A DNA stretch of 64,000 bases from Hyphomicrobiales bacterium (GTDB taxonomy: Bacteria; Pseudomonadota; Alphaproteobacteria; Rhizobiales; CAJQND01), in assembly GCA_028285595.1 (NCBI GenBank), contig JANQOW010000007.1:83036-147035 (forward strand), written 5' to 3'. Made by a program: the position numbers and the translations under genes. Position 1 is the stretch's first letter. Every line of letters starts with the position of its first letter. Under the pieces are notes generated by a model. The model was not told the DNA's origin. It saw nothing but the letters and a program-made list of their open reading frames with translations, and made no database searches. Shown here piece by piece: positions 54,591 through 62,316 of the stretch.

Positions 54591-54619
54591 GTGACACTAA
54601 CCTGAGAGATTTGTGACGG
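54591..54619 (-). promoter_or_regulatory. Candidate three-unit Pho box upstream of phnC
   Basis: On the minus strand: CCGTCAC, aaat, CTCTCAG, gtta, GTGTCAC, spaced exactly 11 bases. Matches to CTGTCAT/C are 6/7, 5/7 and 6/7. Together with the btaA box it would coordinate phosphonate import with cleavage. Confidence 0.6.
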
Positions 54620-54683
54620 TTTGACGAAGGTGCTGGAACGTGCCCGATGTCTTCCGGAATTGAGATGTTTCTCAGCTTTGCCG

Positions 54684-54727
54684 AAAAAATTTTTGAACCT
54701 GGGGAATAAGCTCGCCCCGCTTCCGTT
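54684..54727 (+). promoter_or_regulatory. Candidate ECF-type promoter of P-loop/ABC-like operon
   Basis: A6T5 at 54684-54694, 8 bases, GGAAT at 54703-54707, 16 bases, CGTT at 54724-54727. The same ungapped arrangement occurs at 58718-58761. GGAAC-N16/17-CGTT is the known type for EcfG-class sigma factors, and GGAA-type -35 elements are general for ECFs. The predicted start is about 48 bases upstream of 54782. Confidence 0.6.
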
Positions 54728-54781
54728 TTCCAATCTGAGCCCGCAAGGACGGGTTGGTCATGAAAGCGAAAGGCAAGAGAC

Positions 54782-55840
54782 ATGGAGATCCTCAACAGAG
54801 AACGACTGAACCTGGCAAAGCGAGCCTATTCCACGCGGCGCGTGCCCCGATCGCATTTGAAGACCCTGATTGCCAATTCCTGCTGTCCGAAAGCCGGAGA
54901 CCTGGTGCTGGCTGAGGTGGTGCGCTTGGGATCGCATAAGCGGTTGGAGCTGCCGTCAGGACGCAAGGCGGCGATGAACCCAGGCGATGAGATCATCGTG
55001 GCTTATGGAGACCGGTATGCGCCCGATCAGTATGAGTCCTACGTGCCGGAGGACCTGGAGGCCTGTCATCTGGTTGCGGCCGGTGGCGTGGCGTCCCGCG
55101 CCGCCTCCTGGCACAACCGATTGAGCGGACCCACGCACATCAAACCACTCGGACTGCTGGGGTGCGGCGACAACAAACCGGTGAACTTGGCTGACTTTGC
55201 CCTTGGCCCCACCTATGCGCTGCTGCCTCAAAACATCTTCATGGTGTTGGGCACTTCAATGAATGCTGGCAAGACCACTACGGTGGCAGGGCTTGTGAAG
55301 GGGTTCACTGATGCGGGGCACACCGTGGGCGCCGCCAAAATCACCGGCACGGCCGCTGGCGGCGATCCTTGGCTGATGCGTGACAACGGCGCCAAAGAAG
55401 TGCTGGACTTCACCGACGCAGGCTATGCCACTACCTTCAATGTGGAGCCGCACCTTATCACCCAGGCCGCGGGCAATCTGGTGCGTACCCTGGCAAGGCG
55501 GGGCTGTGACACCGTGATCTTGGAGGTGGCGGACGGGCTCTACCAATCGGAAACCGCGGCCTTGGCGCGGATGGAAAGCCTGACCTCGATCCTCACCGGT
55601 ACCTTCTTCGCAGCCGGAGATGCCATGGGCGCGGTGTCCGGAGCCCGTGAGCTCGCTGCGATGGGACACAATGTGCTGGGGTTGTCGGGCGCTATGACGT
55701 GCTCGCCCCTGGCGGTGCGTGAAGCTGAAGCGGCTTCCGGGATTCCCGTATATCGCCTGGATCAACTTATGTCTCCGGCGACAGTGGTCCCGTGGGTGCA
55801 CCAAACTGTACCGGTTACAACGCAAGCCACGGGCGCGTAA
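54782..55840 (+). CDS. P-loop NTPase of unknown function, DUF1611-like
   Basis: 352 residues. The N-terminal half (1-150) is beta-rich with KTLIANSCCPKAGDLVLAEV and MNPGDEIIVAYGDRYAPDQ, not recognised. The C-terminal half is a P-loop domain: Walker A LGTSMNAGKTTTVAGLV (residues 157-165 core), IGAAKITGTAAGGDPWLM-type segment, and the Walker B-like VILEVADGLYQSE. The architecture is reminiscent of DUF1611 or MobB/BioD-type proteins, but I do not assign a reaction. It is followed after 2 bases by the ABC-like gene and preceded by the ECF-type promoter at 54684. Confidence 0.75.
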   Translation: MEILNRERLNLAKRAYSTRRVPRSHLKTLIANSCCPKAGDLVLAEVVRLGSHKRLELPSGRKAAMNPGDEIIVAYGDRYAPDQYESYVPEDLEACHLVAAGGVASRAASWHNRLSGPTHIKPLGLLGCGDNKPVNLADFALGPTYALLPQNIFMVLGTSMNAGKTTTVAGLVKGFTDAGHTVGAAKITGTAAGGDPWLMRDNGAKEVLDFTDAGYATTFNVEPHLITQAAGNLVRTLARRGCDTVILEVADGLYQSETAALARMESLTSILTGTFFAAGDAMGAVSGARELAAMGHNVLGLSGAMTCSPLAVREAEAASGIPVYRLDQLMSPATVVPWVHQTVPVTTQATGA

Positions 55841-55842
55841 CA

Positions 55843-57417
55843 ATGGCGATTCCGGTGCTTTGGACGGCGCGGCGCGTGGCCCAACTGACCGGGGTGGCGT
55901 TGATCGGAGCCGTGCAAGCGCTGGCCGCCTTGGCGGCGGCACTTGCCGGCAGCCGGCTGTTGACCATCCCGGACGGCAATAGCGCGATGCTGCTGTTGGC
56001 CTTGGGCGGGGCCACGGTGGTGCTGATTGCCGCCAGGGTGTTGCAGCGGCGATGGGCAGAGCATTTCGCTCTGACCTATATCGCTGAACTCCGGTCGGCC
56101 TTCATGAGCCATGTGATCCGTGTGCCCGTGGGCGCGCGCGAGATGCGGGCGGGGCTGGTGATGACGCGGGTGGTGAATGACCTCTCAGCGACCAAACTGT
56201 GGCTGGCGGACGGCCTGGTTGCCATTGTGGTTGGAGCCGGGATCTTAAGCACCGTAGGGTTGTTGGCGGCCTGGTTTCAGCCGGCTTTGCTGGCACCGCT
56301 CGGTTTGGCGGTGATGGTCTGGTGTCTACCGGTGGCCGCGAGCCTGCGCCCTTTGGAGCGCAAGGTGCGTGAAAGCCGGCGCCAGAGGGGACGCATCGCA
56401 GCCCGTGCTGGCCAACTTCTGGGAGCGCGGTTGTCCGTGCTGGGCCTTGGCCGACATGGTGCTGCGGTGCGTGGTTTGCTGCGTCGTTCAACCAAGCTCA
56501 ACGCGGCGCTGGTGAGCCGCGCCACCTTGTCGGGCGTGCTGCGCTCCAGCGGCGACCTTGTGTTCCCGGCTGTTGCCTTTGGCGTGGCAGGGGCGGCGTA
56601 TGTCTCAACCACAGCTCAGATCGATGCGGTGCAGCTTGGCGTTCTGGTGATGCTCAGCGGCATAATTGCGGCCAATCTGGGTGCGGTTGCTTTGGGTTTG
56701 GAATACCGCATCGCGCATCGGGTATCCCTCTCGCGGCTCCAGGCCATTCTGCAGGTGCCTGCGCTTGAGCTGCAGAAGGGACAACGTTTACCCCGGCGGT
56801 CAGAGCGGGGCGCTGCTCTGACTGTTGAAGAGGTGCCCTTGGCGGTTGGGGGGGCATTTGCGTCATTTGCCCTCAAACCCTCGCAAATGGCTGTTCTTTC
56901 AGGGCTTTCAGACTGTGAGGCCGTTGAGCTGACTTTCCAGCTATCTGGCCTGAAACCGCTCGCCGGCGGCAGGGTGCGGCTGGGAGAGCATGAAGGCCGT
57001 AGCTTACGCCCTCGCGACTGGTGGCGCATGATCACTGTTGTTTCGCCTCATCTGCCCCTGATGGTGGCCAGTGTGGCAGCGAATGCCAGGATGGGCGCGC
57101 ATTCCTCCATCAGCGACGAGGAACAAGCGCGGCTGTTTTCCGTCTTTGGCCTCACAGATGAGGTGTTGAGCCAGCGAGTGGAAGCCAGCCAGCCTTTGCC
57201 GAGCTCGGTTGCTGCGGGCGTCAGGGCGTGCCGCGCGATCCTGCGGCGCACCCCTATTGTTCTGGTAAATGACCCGGCTCTCTTGGAGAACGAACGGCTG
57301 CTTGAAGTCCTCATTGATGAAGCACGGGCACGGCGCGTAACGCTTGTTGTGGTGGGCGTCCGTGAGCTGGCACGTCGCTTCGGGCTAAACTCAATCGATC
57401 TCACTTCTGAGGCTTGA
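55843..57417 (+). CDS. ABC exporter-like protein with degenerate ATPase domain
   Basis: 524 residues from the ATG at 55843. Residues 10-300 have the pattern of a type IV exporter half-transporter membrane domain (about six helices, MSHVIRVPVGAREMRAGLVM and TRVVNDLSA being the usual cytoplasmic loop). Residues about 325-515 align in order with a nucleotide-binding domain but have lost its motifs. Walker A is GLSDCEAVEL with no Gly-Lys-Ser/Thr. The Q-loop is VVSPHLP. The signature is LPSSVAAG. Walker B is IVLVNDPALL without Glu, and the H-switch reads VVVGVRE. It should not hydrolyse ATP by itself. It is cotranscribed with the P-loop protein, which might compensate. Confidence 0.78.
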   Translation: MAIPVLWTARRVAQLTGVALIGAVQALAALAAALAGSRLLTIPDGNSAMLLLALGGATVVLIAARVLQRRWAEHFALTYIAELRSAFMSHVIRVPVGAREMRAGLVMTRVVNDLSATKLWLADGLVAIVVGAGILSTVGLLAAWFQPALLAPLGLAVMVWCLPVAASLRPLERKVRESRRQRGRIAARAGQLLGARLSVLGLGRHGAAVRGLLRRSTKLNAALVSRATLSGVLRSSGDLVFPAVAFGVAGAAYVSTTAQIDAVQLGVLVMLSGIIAANLGAVALGLEYRIAHRVSLSRLQAILQVPALELQKGQRLPRRSERGAALTVEEVPLAVGGAFASFALKPSQMAVLSGLSDCEAVELTFQLSGLKPLAGGRVRLGEHEGRSLRPRDWWRMITVVSPHLPLMVASVAANARMGAHSSISDEEQARLFSVFGLTDEVLSQRVEASQPLPSSVAAGVRACRAILRRTPIVLVNDPALLENERLLEVLIDEARARRVTLVVVGVRELARRFGLNSIDLTSEA

Positions 57418-58168
57418 GCGCTTCAAGGGCGCTGCGCTCTGCGGCTTCTGAGAGGGGGTCGCTGGCGCCGACGGCTGTCAGGTAGGCGTTCAAGGCCTCC
57501 AGCGATGAGGCCGGCGCATAGCCTTCGGTGTTCCGAGCCGCCACCACGGTGAACTGGACTTTCCAAGTTTTCTCTATATTGCAGGCCACGGCCACCACTG
57601 TAGACTTGTCGGGATGATCCACTTCAAACTCCCGGCATAAGTCCCCGTTGGTATCCTTGTAGGAGGCGATGGCACGGAAACGCTCGCTGCCGCCCAGGTC
57701 TTTCTCCTTGCCTGAAGCGACCTCGTGAAGCGCCTGAACCACGTCGGGTGATCCGAGATAGGCAGCCTGTAAGCCGCTCGTTCCGCCAGGATCGGTGAGA
57801 CCCAGCCAATAGCCACCGGCAACCCCTGCTACAAGCGCCACCGATGCTGCCAGCGGCACCGCCCAGCGTGGCGTGCTCACCGGAACAGACGGGCGCTTTT
57901 GCGGGAACCGCACCACGTTTTCTGCTTGCTCTGCGTTGCCGGCAACCAGCCCTTCCACTTTTCGGCGAAGGGCCTCAGGCACGGGCTCATCCAGAAGGGG
58001 CTTGAGAGCCTCTTGGCTTTTCAGCCGAGTCTCCATGAAGGCTTCCACACGCAAGGCCAGAGCTTCGTCCGCCTCCATCGCGCGCTCAACCGCTTCGGTC
58101 TCATCCTGGCTCAATTCGCCGTCGGCAAACGCCATCAAGGTTTCGTCACTGAAGGTGTGTTCTGTCAT
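57401..58168 (-). CDS. Membrane-bound anti-sigma factor
   Basis: 255 residues. The N-terminal cytosolic domain (DETLMAFADGELSQDETEAV) has the anti-sigma fold start but lacks the zinc-binding His-x3-Cys-x2-Cys. A single transmembrane helix lies at about 103-126 (AVPLAASVALVAGVAGGYW), followed by a periplasmic domain (SGKEKDLGGSERFRAIASY, CREFEVDHPDKSTVVAVACN). It overlaps the sigma gene by 4 bases, the standard arrangement. Its 3' end overlaps the convergent ABC-like gene by 17 bases. Confidence 0.85.
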   Translation of the reverse strand: MTEHTFSDETLMAFADGELSQDETEAVERAMEADEALALRVEAFMETRLKSQEALKPLLDEPVPEALRRKVEGLVAGNAEQAENVVRFPQKRPSVPVSTPRWAVPLAASVALVAGVAGGYWLGLTDPGGTSGLQAAYLGSPDVVQALHEVASGKEKDLGGSERFRAIASYKDTNGDLCREFEVDHPDKSTVVAVACNIEKTWKVQFTVVAARNTEGYAPASSLEALNAYLTAVGASDPLSEAAERSALEALKPQK

Positions 58169-58698
58169 CTTACAGAGCCTTTCTCATCTTCAGAACGTGT
58201 GGTGCCGGCGTCTATTCCCATTTCCGCCATAATTTTTTTACGCGCCCGCGCCAAACGGCTCATCACGGTACCAATGGGGACCTCCAAAATGTCGGCAGCT
58301 TCGCGGTAGGACAGCTCATCAACACAGACCAAAAGCATAACTTCGCGCTGATCATCGGGTAGATTTGCCAGATGTTCCGCGGTGCTGTTCAACATGAGGC
58401 GGGCCTCAGTAACGGCCGCGCCGTCTTGACCCACCAGATAGTGAGCATCATCAACGTCAATCTTGGTGCCCTCAGTGGTGTTGCGGCGCACCCGGTCGAT
58501 CCAACTGTTGCGCATGATGCGGAACAGCCAAGCGTCCAGCCGCGTGCCGGCCTCGTAAGTGTGTTGATTGGCCAGAGCTTTTTCGCATGTGATCTGCACC
58601 AGATCATCGGCCAAATCGCGCGATCTGGTGAGCGAAACGGCAAACCGCCTTAGCCGCGGCAACAGAGCAATCAACTGTTGGCCGAAATCGTCCGCCAT
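58165..58698 (-). CDS. ECF-family RNA polymerase sigma factor
   Basis: 177 residues from the ATG at 58698 (GAAAGGG upstream; the longer open frame to 58926 overlaps the divergent promoter). Region 2 is in RRFAVSLTRSRDLADDLVQI, TCEKAL and LDAWLFRIMRNSWIDRVRR. Region 4 is LPDDQREVMLLVCVDELSYR followed by EAADILEVPIGTVMSRLARA. It is translationally coupled to the anti-sigma and divergent from the protease gene. The promoter pattern shared by 54684 and 58718 suggests its regulon. I could not see the same pattern reading toward its own gene. Confidence 0.93.
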   Translation of the reverse strand: MADDFGQQLIALLPRLRRFAVSLTRSRDLADDLVQITCEKALANQHTYEAGTRLDAWLFRIMRNSWIDRVRRNTTEGTKIDVDDAHYLVGQDGAAVTEARLMLNSTAEHLANLPDDQREVMLLVCVDELSYREAADILEVPIGTVMSRLARARKKIMAEMGIDAGTTRSEDEKGSVR

Positions 58699-58717
58699 TA
58701 AAGTCGGGCCCTTTCGG

Positions 58718-58761
58718 AAAAAATTTTTATCAGGGCGGAATAAAGCCCGGTTTACCTCGTT
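58718..58761 (+). promoter_or_regulatory. Candidate ECF-type promoter of subtilisin-like protease
   Basis: A6T5 at 58718-58728, 8 bases, GGAAT at 58737-58741, 16 bases, CGTT at 58758-58761. Every spacing equals that of the site at 54684. The predicted start is about 24 bases upstream of the protease ATG. Confidence 0.6.
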
Positions 58762-58791
58762 GGTATTCTCACAGATACATGGGTGAGACAG

Positions 58792-60246
58792 ATGATGGCA
58801 ACACGCGAACACACATTCTCTTCTCCTGAAGCGTCCCGGCGCCGGCTGCCCTGGGCGGTGCTGGTTTTGGTCTTGGCGTTTTGGCTTGCCGATGCGCCGG
58901 GCCAGGTGCTGCCTGGGGGTGGCCAAGCCATGGCAGATGACGGGGACGGCGATGATGGCGACGATGGCGGCGACGGCGATGATGGTGCGAACGGCGGTGG
59001 TGGAAGCGGCACCGGCGCAGGACGCGGCCGCTCAGGCGGCGGGGGCAAAGCGCGTGGTTCGCGCAACCGTCCCGGCTTGTTCAACATCTTCCGAAGCTCC
59101 CAACGCAACCGCAACCGGCGCCGTGCCCGCCCAGCCGCGTCCTTGGCCACGCGGGCGCCGGACGAGCTGGTGGTCACCGGGCCCACCCAGGCGCAAACGC
59201 AAGGGTTGGAGGCCCAAGGATATCAGGTACTGGACCGACAGGTGGTCCAGGCGTTAGGCGCTGAAGTGGTCAGGTTTCGGATCAGGCGCGGGATCAATCT
59301 CACAAGGGCGCGAGAGGAGGTTGCCGCTGTGAACCCCTCAGCCGCTGTTGACGTCAACCACTACTACAGGCCTGGCGCAGGAGAGACTGCTGCTGTTGAG
59401 GCGTGTGCAGGCAAAGGGTGCGCTGCAAAGAGCCTGATCAAATGGCCTGTTCCCACGCGCGGGCAGGGGCCCTGTGGCCGGGGGCTTCGCATCGGCTTGA
59501 TCGACACCGGGATCAACCCTGATCATAAGGCCTTCACGCCGGGTCGCCTAAAAGTCTTGGACCGGCCCGTGCGAGAGGCGCGGAGGTCCTCAGCGCGTCA
59601 CGGCACCGCGGTTGCGGCGCTTCTCGTGGGTTCGGCCGAAAGCCGTGCACCTGGCTTACTGCCCCAGGCTCAGCTCATTGCCGTGGATGCGTTTTACCGC
59701 GCATCACGGCGCGATGAACGCAGCGACGCTTTTACACTCGTGCGCTCGCTCGACCTCCTGACGCGCGAAAACACAGCCGTCATCAATATGAGCCTGTCCG
59801 GACCGGACAACGCCGTATTGGCGCGCACAATTGCTGCAGTGGGGGGCACCGGGACCGTAATCGTGGCCGCCGCTGGAAATAGGGGCCCGCGGGCCAAGCC
59901 GGTGTATCCGGCCGCTTATCCGGGCGTCATCGCCGTCACGGCTGTTGACTTGAAGCAACGGGTTTACCGCCGCGCCGGCCGGGGGGCGCACATTGACCTT
60001 GCCGCCCCGGGTGTGCGGGTGTGGACGGCCGCCTCCGTGCGCGGTGCACGCCCCCAGACGGGCACCTCCTTTGCCGTTCCGTTCGTCAGTGCAGCGGCGG
60101 CTCTTGCGCAGCATACGCTGAAACTGCGGGGTCATGAACAAGTTCGCGAGGCCTTGGCGGACCGTGCCTTGGATCTGGGCGAACGCGGTAAGGATGCGGT
60201 CTTTGGGCACGGCCTTCTGCAAGCCAACGGGCTCTGTGGGAAGTGA
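58792..60246 (+). CDS. Exported subtilisin-like (S8) serine protease
   Basis: 484 residues from the ATG at 58792; GTG 58783 and ATG 58795 are close alternatives. An N-terminal hydrophobic segment (LPWAVLVLVLAFWLADAPG) is a signal peptide or anchor. A Gly/Asp low-complexity linker covers about 48-85, then a basic stretch (RNRNRRRARP). The S8 catalytic residues are all present: Asp238 (GLIDTGIN), His270 (SARHGTAVA), oxyanion Asn363 (AAAGNRG), Ser426 (TGTSFAVPF). A pair of cysteines around 205-230 may form a disulfide. It is divergent from the ECF sigma gene and shares its promoter type with the 54782 operon. Confidence 0.9.
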   Translation: MMATREHTFSSPEASRRRLPWAVLVLVLAFWLADAPGQVLPGGGQAMADDGDGDDGDDGGDGDDGANGGGGSGTGAGRGRSGGGGKARGSRNRPGLFNIFRSSQRNRNRRRARPAASLATRAPDELVVTGPTQAQTQGLEAQGYQVLDRQVVQALGAEVVRFRIRRGINLTRAREEVAAVNPSAAVDVNHYYRPGAGETAAVEACAGKGCAAKSLIKWPVPTRGQGPCGRGLRIGLIDTGINPDHKAFTPGRLKVLDRPVREARRSSARHGTAVAALLVGSAESRAPGLLPQAQLIAVDAFYRASRRDERSDAFTLVRSLDLLTRENTAVINMSLSGPDNAVLARTIAAVGGTGTVIVAAAGNRGPRAKPVYPAAYPGVIAVTAVDLKQRVYRRAGRGAHIDLAAPGVRVWTAASVRGARPQTGTSFAVPFVSAAAALAQHTLKLRGHEQVREALADRALDLGERGKDAVFGHGLLQANGLCGK

Positions 60247-60398
60247 GCACATGTGAGCAGTCTCCTATGGCTCCACACTTACGGCCACCATCTCAATCTC
60301 ACGGGGCGGTCAGTATTTGATGTGGACGCCAAGACCGAAAAACCCTTAATCGTAAAGGTCGAGAGTTATTTGCCTTGCACGAACGAAGGTCTGAGGAG

Positions 60399-61574
60399 AT
60401 GAGCGAAAACACAAGCTTCCCGTTGGCCGGTATCCGGGTATTGGAATTTGGCCAAATTGCTGCTGGCCCATTTACGGGCTCGCTGTTGGCGGACCTCGGG
60501 GCCGACGTGGTCAAGGTCGAGCGACCCGATGGCGGTGATGGTATGCGGTCTTGGCCCCCTCTGAAGGAAACGGAGGATGGGATCTACAGCGAGAATTTCG
60601 CATCACTCAATCGCAACAAGCGCTCAATAGTGGTGGATTTGAAGGACCCTGCAAGCGTGTCTCGGCTTAAGACGTTGGCGAGTGTCACGGATGTGATTGT
60701 CGAGAATTTCCGGCCCGGTGTGCTGCCGCGGCTTGGCCTGGGATACAAGGACCTCAGTGCCGAAAACCCCAAGCTCGTTTACTGCTCGATCTCCGGTTAT
60801 GGCCAGACCGGCCCAAATCATAAGAAGGGCGCCTTTGACGTTACGGTCCAGGGCTATAGCGGACTGATGAGTGTCACTGGCGCGCCTGGTGCTCCTCCGG
60901 TCAAGTGCGGTGTTCCGGTTGGCGACTTTTGCGCAGGGCTTTACGCTGCTTACACGATCCTGGCGAAGATCCTGCAAGCCCGGGAAACAGGCCAAGGCGG
61001 GCATATCGACTGTTCGATGCTTGGAAGCTTGATTGGTGTGGCCGCGCTGCAAACCAGCGAGTACTTCGGTACTGGCCGCACGCCCCGGCCATTGGGCTCT
61101 GCCCATCCGCGCAATGCGCCCTACCAAGCGTTTCGCGCATCAGATGATTATTTCATCATTGCTGCGGGCAATGATCGGCTTTGGGCGGAGGTGGCGAACG
61201 CCGTAGAGATGCCCGATCTGGCAAGCGATCCGCGCTTCACGTCGCAAAATTTGCGCGCCGAGAATCAATCTGAACTCGTGGCACTCCTGCAGCCCGAGTT
61301 TGAAAAACAAACCGCGGGATACTGGTTGGACGAAATGGATAGACGAGGGGTGCCTTGCTCTCCGATCAATACCTACCCTGAAGTGCTTGAGAGTGATCAA
61401 GTCAAACACATGGAGTTGGTACGCCCGTTGGAGTTGCCAAACCAGGTTTCAACCCGCACCACGGCGTTTCCCGTCGGCATGTCCGATTATGCCTTTGACG
61501 TGTTCCGTCCGCCGCCAATCCTGGGCGCCCATACGGAGGAAGTGTTTGAAGATTGGCTGGAAGAGGACACATGA
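60399..61574 (+). CDS. Family III CoA transferase (CaiB/BaiF)
   Basis: 391 residues from the ATG at 60399. Signature parts are PLAGIRVLEFGQIAAGPFTG, LADLGADVVKVERPDGGD, SLNRNKRSIVVDLKDP, IVENFRPGVLPRLGLGY, YCSISGYGQTGP and GGHIDCSMLGSLIGV, where the catalytic Asp lies. The enzyme swaps CoA between carboxylic acids; acceptor unknown. It stands alone, 152 bases after the protease stop. No helper dehydrogenase or hydratase is nearby to reveal the substrate. Confidence 0.9.
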   Translation: MSENTSFPLAGIRVLEFGQIAAGPFTGSLLADLGADVVKVERPDGGDGMRSWPPLKETEDGIYSENFASLNRNKRSIVVDLKDPASVSRLKTLASVTDVIVENFRPGVLPRLGLGYKDLSAENPKLVYCSISGYGQTGPNHKKGAFDVTVQGYSGLMSVTGAPGAPPVKCGVPVGDFCAGLYAAYTILAKILQARETGQGGHIDCSMLGSLIGVAALQTSEYFGTGRTPRPLGSAHPRNAPYQAFRASDDYFIIAAGNDRLWAEVANAVEMPDLASDPRFTSQNLRAENQSELVALLQPEFEKQTAGYWLDEMDRRGVPCSPINTYPEVLESDQVKHMELVRPLELPNQVSTRTTAFPVGMSDYAFDVFRPPPILGAHTEEVFEDWLEEDT

Positions 61575-61603
61575 CGCTGCCCCTTCGAGCGGCTTTGTGA
61601 TCT

Positions 61604-61617
61604 TGAGCTATATCAAT
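61604..61617. promoter_or_regulatory. FNR/FixK-type box TTGAG-CTAT-ATCAA upstream of hsp20
   Basis: It matches TTGAT-N4-ATCAA in 9 of 10 positions. A -10-like TATGAG at 61639-61644 puts a start about 41 bases from the box centre, the class II activator position. The GTG of hsp20 is at 61686. A Crp/Fnr gene is two genes downstream. Confidence 0.55.
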
Positions 61618-61685
61618 GAACGCGGGCACGGGACCGGGTATGAGCATCTATCTTCTGGAACACTTACATAGAGGAGGATCTGAAA

Positions 61686-62189
61686 GTGCTCGAAGACAGA
61701 AAAACCCCGCAGTCAATTTCCGGAACATATCCAGCTACCGACCACTTTCGGCGCGAAATGGATTCTTTGATTTCGCGGTTTTTTGGAGGTGCCTCTCCGT
61801 TTTCAATACTTGAGACGGCGGCGCAGCGAACGGGATTGCCCTCGCTCGACATAACCGGTGCGATTTCGCCGGCCATAGACGTACAGGAGACAGACGCCGC
61901 CATTGCATTGACCGCCGAGTTGCCTGGTCTTGGTGAGGATGATGTCGCAATCGAGGTTAAAGACCGACGTTTGACGTTGCGTGGCGAAAAGAAGATCACA
62001 TATGAAGACACCGCTGATCTCCACATAAGTGAGCGGAGCTATGGCAGCTTTGCCAGAACGATGATGATCCCAGAGACGGTCGATGTTGAAAAGATTTCTG
62101 CCGAATTCGACAAAGGCGTCTTGCATATTACCATGCCGAAGACCGAACCTCAGGATCCCAGCCGAAGGATCAAAGTTTCTTCCAAATAA
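61686..62189 (+). CDS. Hsp20-family small heat-shock protein
   Basis: 167 residues from a GTG at 61686, preceded by GGAGG at good spacing. The alpha-crystallin domain covers about 55-150 (PAIDVQETDAAIALTAELPG, VAIEVKDRRLTLRGEKK, SYGSFARTMMIPETVD, FDKGVLHITMPK). The C-terminal tail has RRIKVSSK. It acts as an ATP-independent holdase chaperone. An FNR/FixK-type box upstream suggests induction under low oxygen rather than only heat. No CIRCE or ROSE-like element was seen. Confidence 0.93.
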   Translation: MLEDRKTPQSISGTYPATDHFRREMDSLISRFFGGASPFSILETAAQRTGLPSLDITGAISPAIDVQETDAAIALTAELPGLGEDDVAIEVKDRRLTLRGEKKITYEDTADLHISERSYGSFARTMMIPETVDVEKISAEFDKGVLHITMPKTEPQDPSRRIKVSSK

Positions 62190-62201
62190 CGATCTATGCC
62201 T

Positions 62202-62237
62202 CGGCTCTCGGTCTTCCGAACCGGGAGCCGCTTTCTT
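62202..62237 (+). terminator. Rho-independent terminator after hsp20
   Basis: CGGCTCTCGG (62202-62211), a 9-base loop, CCGGGAGCCG (62221-62230) then CTTTCTT. The 10-bp stem has one G-U pair. It lies 12 bases after the hsp20 stop. Confidence 0.75.
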
Positions 62238-62316
62238 GTCCTCAAGCGTCCTTCCAGTCATGAAGGCGCCATGCAATTTTGCTCCGGGAGCGCTGATAAC
62301 CAAATGAGGTTGCCGT

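Noticed and set aside
58930-59045. Gly/Asp-rich repeats in the protease considered as RTX calcium-binding repeats
   Set aside because: The stretch lacks the GGxGxDxUx nonapeptide spacing; it is a low-complexity linker.
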